A stretch of 64,000 bases of DNA from Nakazawaea peltata (taxonomy: Eukaryota; Ascomycota; Pichiomycetes; Alaninales; Pachysolenaceae). The notes below the pieces were generated by a model, which saw nothing but the letters and a program-made list of their open reading frames with translations, was not told the origin of the DNA and did no database searches. Shown here one piece after another: positions 28,101-37,125 of this stretch; the first letter of the stretch is position 1; each line of letters opens with the position of its first letter. A program made the translations under genes and the position numbers. The stretch is taken from NCBI GenBank assembly GCA_001599355.1, contig BCGQ01000003.1:1286032-1350031 (forward strand). Direction: 5' to 3'.

Positions 28101-29789
28101 ATGAGCGTCCAGGCTTCAATCTCCCAGAAAGAATATCAAGAATTATGGGCGAAAACAGTCCATTCTCTTGCCACTATTTCCGACACTTTGAGGCTTCATT
28201 TCACCCCCAAATCGGTCCATATCTCGGCTATTAATACGACCAAGACTTCATTGCTCTCGGTTTCTTTCAATTCAGCCAAGTATTTCGCGGAATATAAGCT
28301 TCTAGATCATTCAACAGCTCTGGAAATTGATACTGCTTCCTCTGAAACCTCCTCTAAAGAGTCTGGTTTCAGTATTTTGGTGTCCTCTAAACTGCTCGAT
28401 TTGATATTCAGGAATTACAGACTTGGGTCGGAGCAGAATGACACGGAAAGTTTTAAATTCACAATTAATGAAACCGCTCATAATAGTCGACTCAGTAGAT
28501 CTAGGAATAAACTTTTCATAGAGATACAGACCGCTACTAATGTTCGTAAAACTTATAATTTCAGCTTCTCTAGATGTTTAGGAAGTGAATTGAAGATTAG
28601 TGGGGTTTATAGAGATCAGTTAATGGCACAATTGGCCAATTCTTCTGATAATACTCTGCCAGAATCGGATCGTGTTCACTATCTTATGCTAGAAACCTCT
28701 ATTCTTAAGAATTTCCTAGAGATGTTCCCCCCAAATATAGAAGATTTCAAGCTTGAAGTGACACCTGAGTCTGAAAAATTGCATTTAGTCGGTTTTAATA
28801 AACAACAAGTACTGACTTCATCGGGAAATTTACCCAAAGAATCTCAACTGCTCCGACAACCAATGTCATTATCAATCGGACTCAGTTTAAATGACATATT
28901 AGGTGATAATTTCCATGATGAAAATGGGGATACCTCCTCTACAGGTAAAATGTCTGTCGTTTATCGATTGCGAGACTATAAAACGTTTATCTATCTTGTA
29001 AATTCGCTTAATTTCGGTGCAATCCTTGGAAAAAATAATAGCCGTGATCAACAGGTTCATCAGCAGCCTCAATATTTACAGAATTTCGTAGAAATTTTAT
29101 TCACCAAACCAGGCTACCCAATTCTCTTCACTAGAAGATGTGAATTGCCTAATATTTATGATACGGTACCTGTTACTAATACTATGGATAATGTAAATGA
29201 GGATTTTGAGTTATTCAAGATTGAATTAATTCTTTTAAGTGATTATGAGGGTGATAATATTCAGATTAATAAGGTAAATGAATTGGTGATTCCAGATGTT
29301 CATATTGTGGAGGGAAAGCAAGAGGAGTCATTGTTTGTTAGTGATAAGAGAGAGCAGATCAATGCTTCGAATGTTGGTCTTGCAAATGTTGCACCTATCC
29401 ATGATGCTCCTGTAAATGAATCTCCCGTGAATCCCCCTGTGATTGCCACTGCCTCTACCAATTCTGCCCCGTCTAAAACCCCCTTCACAAGAAGAAAATT
29501 CAATTTACGTCCCTTTGTCGAAAACTCAAATCCTAATCCTATCCCACAATCAAATTCAATTCTTGATGGCGCATTTTCAGCAATTAACAACGCTGGCCCA
29601 TCCTCTCAAAGTGTACTGTGGGTCGACCAATATAATCGGCTGAATGAGGCCGGAGACGAGTTCTCCAAACGTCTGAAACTCACAAATGATCGGGAATCCC
29701 CAGATCCTGACCCAACTCAATCTTCAACTTCAGATGAACCTCTCGGGCCCACTCAAGGCATATTTAAAGTCCGTGGTCTTTTCGACTGA
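28101..29789 (+). CDS. DDC1: DNA-damage checkpoint clamp subunit DDC1 (Rad9 family)
   Basis: The protein has 562 residues. The N-terminal 400 resemble the PCNA-like Rad9/Ddc1 fold: LWAKTVHSLATISDTLRLHFTP, VHISAINTTKTSLLSVSF, the FSFSRCLGSELK strand, FLEMFPPNIEDFKLEVTPE and SQLLRQPMSLSIGLSL. The C-terminal tail is disordered and rich in Asn, Pro and Ser, with SSQSVLW and SQS/TQG sites suitable for Mec1/Tel1-type phosphorylation. It ends in GPTQGIFKVRGLFD. With Rad17 and Mec3 homologues it would form the 9-1-1 clamp loaded at damaged DNA. The start is the first ATG after the ACGCG-bearing promoter. Confidence 0.85.
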   Translation: MSVQASISQKEYQELWAKTVHSLATISDTLRLHFTPKSVHISAINTTKTSLLSVSFNSAKYFAEYKLLDHSTALEIDTASSETSSKESGFSILVSSKLLDLIFRNYRLGSEQNDTESFKFTINETAHNSRLSRSRNKLFIEIQTATNVRKTYNFSFSRCLGSELKISGVYRDQLMAQLANSSDNTLPESDRVHYLMLETSILKNFLEMFPPNIEDFKLEVTPESEKLHLVGFNKQQVLTSSGNLPKESQLLRQPMSLSIGLSLNDILGDNFHDENGDTSSTGKMSVVYRLRDYKTFIYLVNSLNFGAILGKNNSRDQQVHQQPQYLQNFVEILFTKPGYPILFTRRCELPNIYDTVPVTNTMDNVNEDFELFKIELILLSDYEGDNIQINKVNELVIPDVHIVEGKQEESLFVSDKREQINASNVGLANVAPIHDAPVNESPVNPPVIATASTNSAPSKTPFTRRKFNLRPFVENSNPNPIPQSNSILDGAFSAINNAGPSSQSVLWVDQYNRLNEAGDEFSKRLKLTNDRESPDPDPTQSSTSDEPLGPTQGIFKVRGLFD

Positions 29790-30217
29790 TCTATATAAAT
29801 CTCTATGCATTTCATTACCCCCTTTTTTCATAAAAGGTCGTGTGTTTCGGCCCAATCCGGTCATATCCATCCCGTAAACATAGTACATATGCAGAGGTGC
29901 TTTAGGTGTTACTGTCATTTCGATGTCCTTGTAGAGTTGACTGCTTCCAATGACCATAGCTGCGTATCCAATATCCAAGTTTTCATCTCCCCCTCCCCTC
30001 CGTATCTATTCCCTCTCATAATCCTTCTCTACCCCTCCTACTACTCTTCTTGGTGTAACGATGTTTCTGGATCATCCCTGCCCGTCCCCACCTTAAATCT
30101 CCTCTTCACGCCGCGCTCTCTGCATAAAAAAAAAGTCATCAAAATTTTTCCCACTAACTCAAAAGCAATAAGAATCCAATTGAAGAAGAAGGAGGTACAG
30201 TGGTAATACGAGTCACA
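29790..30217. other. Spacer between DDC1 and MPC1
   Basis: This 428-bp stretch is pyrimidine-rich from about 29985 to 30120 (CTCCCCCTCCCCTCCG and CTACCCCTCC). It has an A-run at 30126-30134, about 85 bp ahead of the MPC1 ATG. It serves as DDC1 terminator and MPC1 promoter. No gene is seen. Confidence 0.35.
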
Positions 30218-30577
30218 ATGTCTAACAAAGCAAGCAAATTCATCAACTTGGAGACTCTTTTCACTAAAGAAAATCTCAAATACGTTTTCACCACCCATTT
30301 CTGGGGTCCAGTATCCAACTTTGGTATTCCAATCGCTGCTGTTTTGGACTTGAAGAACAAGTCGCCTGAGGTTATCTCAGGTCCAATGACTGTTTCCTTG
30401 TGTCTTTATTCGGGTGTTTTCATGCGTTTCCTGTTAGCTGTTCAGCCAACTAACTACTTGTTGTTCGGATGTCACTTTGTCAATGAGGTTGCTCAATTGG
30501 GTCAATTGTACAGATTCACCCAGTACAACTACCTTGGAGGTAATGCTCTGGCTCTTCCACCTCTGGATGAGAAATAA
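30218..30577 (+). CDS. MPC1: Mitochondrial pyruvate carrier subunit MPC1
   Basis: The first in-frame ATG is at 30218 and gives 119 residues, the usual length. The signature [18 protein letters not shown], the [23 protein letters not shown] block and [12 protein letters not shown] are diagnostic of MPC1. With Mpc2 or Mpc3 it forms the heterodimer that imports pyruvate through the inner mitochondrial membrane. Two to three short hydrophobic helices are visible and no cleavable presequence is needed. The neighbouring JEN-type carrier at 31555 could bring pyruvate or lactate into the cell, but the pairing may be chance. Confidence 0.95.
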   Translation: MSNKASKFINLETLFTKENLKYVFTTHFWGPVSNFGIPIAAVLDLKNKSPEVISGPMTVSLCLYSGVFMRFLLAVQPTNYLLFGCHFVNEVAQLGQLYRFTQYNYLGGNALALPPLDEK

Positions 30578-31554
30578 GATGGAGATGTGCTTCCTTTAAT
30601 AGGTTGACCATGAATTTGTAATGTTTGAATTAATGTGGGTTATATAGTCATATAAATACTATATTTATTGTTATGATACTACCAAAAATAGGAGAGTTCG
30701 ACGTCTCGGCTCTTTTCTGTAATACTGTAATCGGTGTGAGTTGTGAATTGATCCCAAATCCAGCCCCAATTCTTCCTCCTTCCAATCTCTTATAACTCCC
30801 GAACTAACCGGTTCTCCCTTCAAAAACCTTAGGGGTCCTATATTGGTCGTGCACACGATCCCAAATTTAATTTAGCATATTACCAATTTTAATTTCGTTA
30901 TTTGCTCATATGACAAATGTCCTGCATCGGCTGCAAGTTGCGCAACTCCCATATACAAAAAACAGCGGGACCGCTCTACTCGCGCAGCTGGCTTTTCCTC
31001 TGCAAGCTTCCAGAGCCTATTTCTTACATAGAGGTCATTCACTCTTGTCGGAGTAGCGATTAGCGTACAGGAGACGTCTTTAGCGATTTTTGCTTGTTAG
31101 GAGGGCATCCCTTGGCAAGCCAAGAATGTAGAGGGGTCTGGCAGGGTCAATAAAGCTTGTACTTATTGTAACCGAGGGGTCAGTCTTGGCCGAACTTGTG
31201 TCATTTTTAATCTGACTAACCTCTTACTACCCCCATGGCTCCTCTCTCACCACCCCCTCTAATCAGACCCCAGTTCTCCACATATTGGCTTCCCCTGTCT
31301 ATTTAATCCGATGCCATCATCTTTAAACTTTTCTCATTCGCTACTTATTTCATATCTATGCAAGTTTGTTTCCCGCTGCATTTCATCTCACACCCCTTTT
31401 TTATTACTACCGGCATGAAATCTTTAAAAAAGAAATGTGGATGACTCTCGTACGCCTAAAATTTTTCACTTGTCAGGTAGTTTATAGGTAGAAATATATA
31501 TATAGCGTGACACGTCTTCGTTCCTTGTAGCTACATGTGTATCGTTAGTTAGTC
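30578..31554. promoter_or_regulatory. Long promoter of the JEN-type carboxylate carrier
   Basis: 977 bp with no supported gene. From about 31200 to 31300 it is rich in CCCC blocks (TACCCCCATGG, CACCCCCTC, GACCCCAG, TTCCCCTGT), which fit Mig1-like SYGGRG sites in reverse. A TATATATATA box at about 31495-31504 lies some 50 bp before the ATG. Glucose repression, as known for yeast JEN1, is inferred. Confidence 0.4.
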
Positions 31555-33087
31555 ATGACTCAAATTGAAAAAGAACTTGTAGAGGCCAATACCAATTCCT
31601 CGAGCGCCAGCTCTGTCAACAAGGCTTATGAGCCAGTTGTCGATGAACCTGTGTACAAATTAGAAGTCAACAGCCGCACTGTGGCCAAGTACTTCCGTAC
31701 CAGAGTTACCGACCTCATTCCTAGAAAACAAAAATTCAAGGACAATTTACACCAATTGAATATCTTCAAGCCATTGGGTGAAATTAACCGTAAGACATGG
31801 TTCTTCATTATGAGTGCCTTCTTCTCATTCACATGGGAACTGTTCGATTTCTTCACCGTCTCTTTGAATGTCAAAAAGATCCTGTTGGAATTTAACGTCT
31901 CCACCACCGATGTTACATATGGTATTATGTGTCTGTTATTGACTCGTACTGCAGGTGCCGTTATTTTCGGTATTGTAGGTGACAAGTATGGTAGAAAGCA
32001 GGCCTTCTTGTTCAACTTGGGTATGATGTGTGTCTTGGAAATTGGAACAGGTTTTGTCAAGACTTTCAAACAATTTTTGCTGGTCAGAGCTTTGTTCGGT
32101 TTGCTGCTTGGTGGTGTATTTGGTTCTGCTGCAGCTCAAACTTTTGACGATTGTCCTGCCCTGGCCAAAGACTTTATCGGTGGTTTCTTCCAACAAGGTT
32201 ATACCTTTGGATATTTATTGGCTGTTGTTTTCACCAGAGCCATTGCCGACACCACTGAGAAATCTTGGAGAGCTGTTTTCTGGTTCGCTGCCGGTGTCTC
32301 TTTCCTCTTATTGGTCATCAGAGCCATTTTGCCAGAGACTGAAGCCTTCCTTGCTAGAAAAGAAGAAAGAAGAAAAGCCGCTGAAGCTGGTGTTCCAATG
32401 AACTCCATCGGTAGAGATTTGTGGGAATCTTTCAGAAATTACTGGTACATGATCGTTTACATGGTCCTCATGATGGTAGGATTCAATTATCTTTCTCATG
32501 GTACTCAAGATTTGTTCCCAACCATGCTTACCAACCAACTGGAATTCAGTGCTGACCGTTCCACCGTCACTAACTGTTTGGCCAACATTGGAGCTATCTG
32601 TGGTGGTTTAACTCTTCCACATTTGGCCACATTGACCAACAGAAGATTCGTCATGATCTGCAGTTGTTTGTGTGCTGCTTGTCTTATTTATCCATGGGGT
32701 TTCATTCACGACAATTCCATCAATGCCAGTGTCTTCTTCTTGCAATTCTTCATCCAAGGTGCTTGGGGATTAGTTCCATCTCATTTGAACCACTTGGCTC
32801 CAGACAAAAAAACCCACGCCTTCTACGTTGGTTTATCTTATCAATTGGGTAATATGGCAAGTAGTGCTTGTTCCACTATCGAGACCACCATCGGTGAGAG
32901 ATTCCCAATCGTTTCCTCATCCGGTGCTACCGTCTTCGATTATGGTAGAGTCATGTCCATCCTTGTCGGTGCCGTCCTTGCATACTTAGTCTTAGTGCTT
33001 TTCTTAGGTCCTGAACAAAGACCTTCTCTGAACGCCACTAATGAAGAAGCTGAGATTTCATCTCAAATCGAAGACCAAAAGGTTTAA
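31555..33087 (+). CDS. JEN1: JEN-family mono/dicarboxylate:H+ symporter
   Basis: The protein has 510 residues and twelve membrane helices of the SHS/JEN family, with soluble ends of roughly 80 and 35 residues. The transport signature NYLSHGTQDLFPT begins at residue 311 and contains the N..S/T-H-x-S/T-Q-D-x3-T pattern unique to Jen carriers. The MFS motif A GDKYGRKQ follows helix 2 and QQGYTFGYLLA marks helix 5. Jen proteins import lactate, pyruvate, succinate or malate with protons at the plasma membrane; Jen1 versus Jen2 specificity cannot be settled here. CTG codons at 31840 (WE-x-FDFF), 32080 (FL-x-VRALFG) and 32104 (FGL-x-LGG) replace residues that are Ala in relatives. Confidence 0.9.
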   Translation: MTQIEKELVEANTNSSSASSVNKAYEPVVDEPVYKLEVNSRTVAKYFRTRVTDLIPRKQKFKDNLHQLNIFKPLGEINRKTWFFIMSAFFSFTWELFDFFTVSLNVKKILLEFNVSTTDVTYGIMCLLLTRTAGAVIFGIVGDKYGRKQAFLFNLGMMCVLEIGTGFVKTFKQFLLVRALFGLLLGGVFGSAAAQTFDDCPALAKDFIGGFFQQGYTFGYLLAVVFTRAIADTTEKSWRAVFWFAAGVSFLLLVIRAILPETEAFLARKEERRKAAEAGVPMNSIGRDLWESFRNYWYMIVYMVLMMVGFNYLSHGTQDLFPTMLTNQLEFSADRSTVTNCLANIGAICGGLTLPHLATLTNRRFVMICSCLCAACLIYPWGFIHDNSINASVFFLQFFIQGAWGLVPSHLNHLAPDKKTHAFYVGLSYQLGNMASSACSTIETTIGERFPIVSSSGATVFDYGRVMSILVGAVLAYLVLVLFLGPEQRPSLNATNEEAEISSQIEDQKV

Positions 33088-33312
33088 AGGTGTTATCTGT
33101 AATTGTAGACTGTTTAATTTTAATGTTAATGAATGCTTATTGATCTTTACTAACCCCTTAGCGTTTTACGAATATTCAATCACCCCCTCTTGTTTTTAGC
33201 ATTTTATGAATAATCGTATTGTAGCAGTTTACGAAATTTTGATGAAAATCTCACTATAAATTTTTTACCTACAGAAGAAGATGAGAAGAGATGGAATAGC
33301 GAGGATATCAAG

Positions 33313-34161
33313 ATGAGTTCAGGTAATAATGATGACTTTTTTCTGAATTTCAAGCTTCCCACGCATCTTCCGAATGCTATTCAAACTAATTCATCTCAAA
33401 AAAAAGAAAATATACCTGCTGTGCCAGCAACCCTTCCATCGGTTCCTGATCTTCCCTCGTCTTTACCATCGAAGCCGCCGGTTAATTCATGGTCCAGTAG
33501 TAGTGCCAGTTCAACTTTAGCATCTCTGGCGCTGAGATTACCATCTGTTTCCAGGACAAAAGTATTGCCACCATTGTCGAAGTCCAAGCTGCCTCAAAAT
33601 GCAGTTCTAAAACAGGACCAGTTGGAGTCTCAATCTGATGCTCCAGATTCCGACCTACTAGACGACTCCGATGACCCTGTTCTGATCCCGGGAACCACAA
33701 TTGTGTTACAAACAGATGAAGATATTCAGAAATGGATAGCCGAAAGAAAGAAAAACTGGCCATCGAAGAAGAGAATGGAGGAGAAACTGCAACTGCTCCT
33801 GCTGCAGAAAAGAAAGAGAGACGATGGTGATGATTCAGAGACGAATAACGACCATAAACGTCAGAAAAGATACTGCAAATTCTTCCTCAGAGGAAATTGT
33901 CGTAATAGCAAATGTCCTAATTTACATGAGACTCCTGCTGTCTCGGTCCGTCCTCTTCCCAACAACAAAATCGTCTACCATCATAACATTCCAATCAACA
34001 TTCCAGACAGATTTGGGAAACCGTCCAACTTTGGAAAGTCATTGCACAGTTTAGTGGTCGAACATGATTACTACAAATATGAAAATACCAAGATCTTACA
34101 AGTCATCGATGCCCTTGTCAAGCTGGGACATATCAAACAAGACTACGATAGATTTAAATAA
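33313..34161 (+). CDS. RSA1: RSA1/NUFIP-like CCCH zinc-finger protein (snoRNP assembly)
   Basis: The protein has 282 residues. The first 130 are disordered, rich in Pro and Ser. DEDIQKWIAERKKNWPSKKR near residue 138 is the NUFIP1 conserved motif that binds Snu13/15.5K, the platform for box C/D snoRNP assembly with R2TP and Hsp90. A CCCH finger (CKFFLRGNCRNSKCPNLH, C-x7-C-x4-C-x3-H) follows near 191. The C-terminal helical block (FGKSLHSLVVEHDYYKYENTKILQVIDALV) is typical of fungal members. In yeast, Rsa1 also aids 60S subunit biogenesis in the nucleoplasm. The start is the first ATG. It is convergent with the FHA gene, 167 bp apart. Confidence 0.8.
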   Translation: MSSGNNDDFFLNFKLPTHLPNAIQTNSSQKKENIPAVPATLPSVPDLPSSLPSKPPVNSWSSSSASSTLASLALRLPSVSRTKVLPPLSKSKLPQNAVLKQDQLESQSDAPDSDLLDDSDDPVLIPGTTIVLQTDEDIQKWIAERKKNWPSKKRMEEKLQLLLLQKRKRDDGDDSETNNDHKRQKRYCKFFLRGNCRNSKCPNLHETPAVSVRPLPNNKIVYHHNIPINIPDRFGKPSNFGKSLHSLVVEHDYYKYENTKILQVIDALVKLGHIKQDYDRFK

Positions 34162-34328
34162 CGACTAAATTGCATCCTATAAGTAATATTGAAATCCTGT
34201 AGGAGCAGCTGTCCTGATGCTGCTCTTGTCAACCTGCTGCGAACCGGCAGCTAACCATTTCCAATCCTAGCCCGAACGAATAAACACCACTGAAATAATA
34301 AAAAATAACAAAAACAAATAAAAACCGC

Positions 34329-35639
34329 TTATAAAGTTGATCCAAGTTTGGCCAAACCTGAGAATGTCAAAAGCGAACCAACAGCCAGCCCTGCAACAAC
34401 CAATCCGATATCTTTCTTCCAAGAAGATGCTGGTTCGGAGATTTTTCTGACCTTACGCTGAGGTTGATCGTCCTCTTCTTCTGAATCTTCGTCGTAACTG
34501 GATTCATCCGATGAGTCTTCTGAAGACTCCTCCGAGCTCTCTTCTGAACTTTCATCGTATTTCCGTTTGTTGGAGTTGAAGATATCTTCAATTTCACATA
34601 TCATAGGAGGACATTCACCACAGTAAAGAAGCAGGTTTCCTTGTTCTTCACAAGAAGAACACGACAAATTCTCTTCCTCATCATCATTTTGCGAATCTTG
34701 TTGATAAATATGGTCATCTTCACTAGACTCAGCATCATCACTGTAAAGTAAATGAGCCAAAGTTGAAGCTTCTTCGGCAACTCCTGCAGCCAAATCGGAA
34801 TCAGAATCATATTCGATAATAATCGATTCAGAATCGGTTGAAATCGATGAAGATGATTGACTTCCATTTGAATCTGAATCCGACGATGTCAAATCCAAAG
34901 ATTCACTATCGGTCGATACTTCACCATCTTCTTCTTCACCCTCATAACTGAACGGAACAACAGCCACACCTTCTTCACTATCTTCAGATTTGGTCTTGAA
35001 AAGATAATCAATCTCCGGAGGTGAAGAATCTCCATCATCCTCTTCATCAAAGAACAGAGCATCCTCTTCACCGCCATTCTCAGAATCTATATGATCATAA
35101 TACTCCAAAGTGGACAATCTCAAAACAGCAATCTGTCCTCTTGACTCAAGGAACTTCAATAAGACCCTAGTATGAGGGATAATATCATCGACACTAAGAA
35201 TATCGGACGACTGCTGTTCTTTGGCCAATTCAACAGAAACACAAATCAAATCTCCAGATCTCAACAGAAATCCCTCAGTGGAATCAACCTTAGTGACAGT
35301 TGAATCAGAAATGACAAAAGTGCCGTGGCGAGAGTCAAGATCGTACAAATAGTAAGTGAAAGAAGCTCCATCCTCGGAGCCATCACCACCATCGCTATGA
35401 TCCTCCATATAAACCACGATTTTGGCATGCTTCAGCGATAAGGTCTTGTTGTTGAAATAGAGACTGTCCTTAGCGCTGTGTCTTTCTGAAGAAAGGGATC
35501 CCGATGATCTCCCGATAATCAATTCTGCGATTTCGCCCCCGCGAAGAGCAGCTGTCTCAGCGTCGATATCGGCAAAAGAAATACGCCGAATTGGTTTGGC
35601 CTCATGATGCCTGTCTAAAAACTTATCGTAAAACTCCAT
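34329..35639 (-). CDS. FHA-domain protein with acidic region and C-terminal hydrophobic tail
   Basis: The first ATG is at 35639 and gives 436 residues. An FHA domain covers about 15-140: ELIIGRSSGSLSSERHS, SLKHAKIVVYM and YDLDSRHGTFV hold the Arg, Ser and His typical of phosphothreonine binding. It is followed by 200 residues of Asp/Glu/Ser-rich sequence. Then comes a four-cysteine motif CSSCEEQGNLLLYCGEC near 329 that could bind zinc, a second acidic and basic stretch, and a hydrophobic C-terminus (IGLVVAGLAVGSLLTFSGLAKLG) able to act as a tail anchor. Tos4/Plm2 (cell-cycle FHA proteins) and the tail-anchored Far10/Vps64 are both partial matches, and I cannot choose between them. Confidence 0.7.
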   Translation of the reverse strand: MEFYDKFLDRHHEAKPIRRISFADIDAETAALRGGEIAELIIGRSSGSLSSERHSAKDSLYFNNKTLSLKHAKIVVYMEDHSDGGDGSEDGASFTYYLYDLDSRHGTFVISDSTVTKVDSTEGFLLRSGDLICVSVELAKEQQSSDILSVDDIIPHTRVLLKFLESRGQIAVLRLSTLEYYDHIDSENGGEEDALFFDEEDDGDSSPPEIDYLFKTKSEDSEEGVAVVPFSYEGEEEDGEVSTDSESLDLTSSDSDSNGSQSSSSISTDSESIIIEYDSDSDLAAGVAEEASTLAHLLYSDDAESSEDDHIYQQDSQNDDEEENLSCSSCEEQGNLLLYCGECPPMICEIEDIFNSNKRKYDESSEESSEESSEDSSDESSYDEDSEEEDDQPQRKVRKISEPASSWKKDIGLVVAGLAVGSLLTFSGLAKLGSTL

Positions 35640-37125
35640 CTGGTCTATCACTTGTCTCCTTCTATATTTATGTCCTTACCTCTTGTATCCTACCCCCTTT
35701 CCAAAGGCAAATTAATTAATTAAATTTGTAATTTTTTCTGCAGACGCCAAAAAGACATCCTTCCCGATGAGGAAGGAGATGATGGGGGGCGATGGGCAGG
35801 AGCTTGCGACTGGAAATTTGTATGGGGTGCACGACTTTGAATGATGGGAAGGGATTTATATGGTGTATGGCTTTATGTGGTGCACGATTTTGTGTGGATG
35901 GAATTTGTATAGTGCACGACTTGGAGGGAGATGGTAAATGAGTGAAGAGGGGTTAGAGGGGTCAGAGGAGAGCATTGAAGTTGAGATACGGGAAAACGGA
36001 GAATAAGTTGAACGGTGATAAGGAATACTCCGAATTAAAACTGGAGAAAGCAAGATTGAACTGCATAAAAGTCGATACCATTTGACTATCTCCGATCTAA
36101 AGAGGCGGAAATGAACTCAATTGATAAGGTAGGGCGGAAAAGCATGAGACAATTGAAGAACACAACTTGGTAAACACCATCTTCAAATATGATGGAGTTG
36201 CCTAATTCAGCATTACACCTTATCTTTCCACCACCACTATAACTCCAGGATATTTTACCTTGGCACTTCCGTTACTCGAAGAACATTGCTGTACACAGAT
36301 AAACACTGCGTCTTACAAGGGCATTATCCCTTGGGAAAAAAGTGGATCAAATTTCCCAATTAGGAAACTTGAATCACCACTCGTTTTTTTGCGCTAAGAA
36401 TACCTAATCTGATAAGGTAAACACTCAAATGGAGAGGTCAATTTCAAGATAAAGATGACTTGTTGAAGCCCAAGCCACTCTTGAAACTTGATCGTCCTCG
36501 ACTGAATCTGAATTGACTAGTCAATAAAGTTGCTTTTTGCTTCGTTGTGTTCTTCCCCTAACATCCCCACCACAAAATATCCCTACTAACACCCATTCTT
36601 TTCGGAACGCGCCAGCACTCGTTTCTTTCCAAATCGTTATCGCTAACTGATAAGACTGGGCTTAAGCAGGAAAAAGAAGCTTAATCTGCAACGTTGGAAA
36701 GAATTATTCTGAAAAAAAACTAACCGCCCAGCCAATAGTGGCTTCCAATCGTAATTCCGAAAGTTTATTTGTCTGCATGTTGCAATCTTCCCGCAAGTAC
36801 CTGCCTCTATTCTTAACATCATTGCGATTTAACTTGCCTGCAATGGTAACTTGTGTCACTTTGCAGCTAATCGACAATAGTCAGGAATATTTTTATGATT
36901 TGTCGATCGTTGCTTCTTATCCCTCGCTGCAAGATAGAGAGATAGCTTAAACTTTTCTATCATGCTCCTAGTTTAATATTATCTATTGGATCCCTTTTTT
37001 ACCAGCTCAAAAAATTTTCCATCATCTTTCATCTTCGATGAGCTGGATAATATATATAGTTAAAGTATTCAGCACATTTTGAAATTTTTTAGGATATCAT
37101 CGATTGTATCATCACAAGATCAACA
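35640..37125. promoter_or_regulatory. 1.5-kb divergent promoter with GATAAG cluster, GTGCACGA repeats and a Mcm1-like palindrome
   Basis: No gene is supported; the short open frames here lack ATG starts or coding character. GATAAG sites, as used by nitrogen-regulatory GATA factors, occur at 36017, 36123, 36411 and 36649, with one reversed at 36219-36224. GTGCACGAYTT occurs at 35827, 35880 and 35912. TTTCCCAATTAGGAAACT lies at 36352-36369. ATATATATAG at 37051-37060 is a TATA candidate 66 bp before the permease ATG. The GATA cluster suits a nitrogen-source permease. Confidence 0.55.
36352..36369. promoter_or_regulatory. Mcm1-like palindrome upstream of the UGA4-like permease
   Basis: TTTCCCAATTAGGAAACT. 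The 16-bp core fits the Mcm1 P-box TTWCCNNWWWNGGWAA. It is identical over 18 bp to the site at 52807. It lies about 760 bp before the ATG, among GATAAG sites. Confidence 0.5.

Noticed and set aside
33148-33166. TACTAAC followed by CCCCTTAG between the JEN and RSA1 genes, possible intron end
   Set aside because: No GTATGT/GTAAGT-type donor at a sensible distance, and neither neighbour needs an extra exon.
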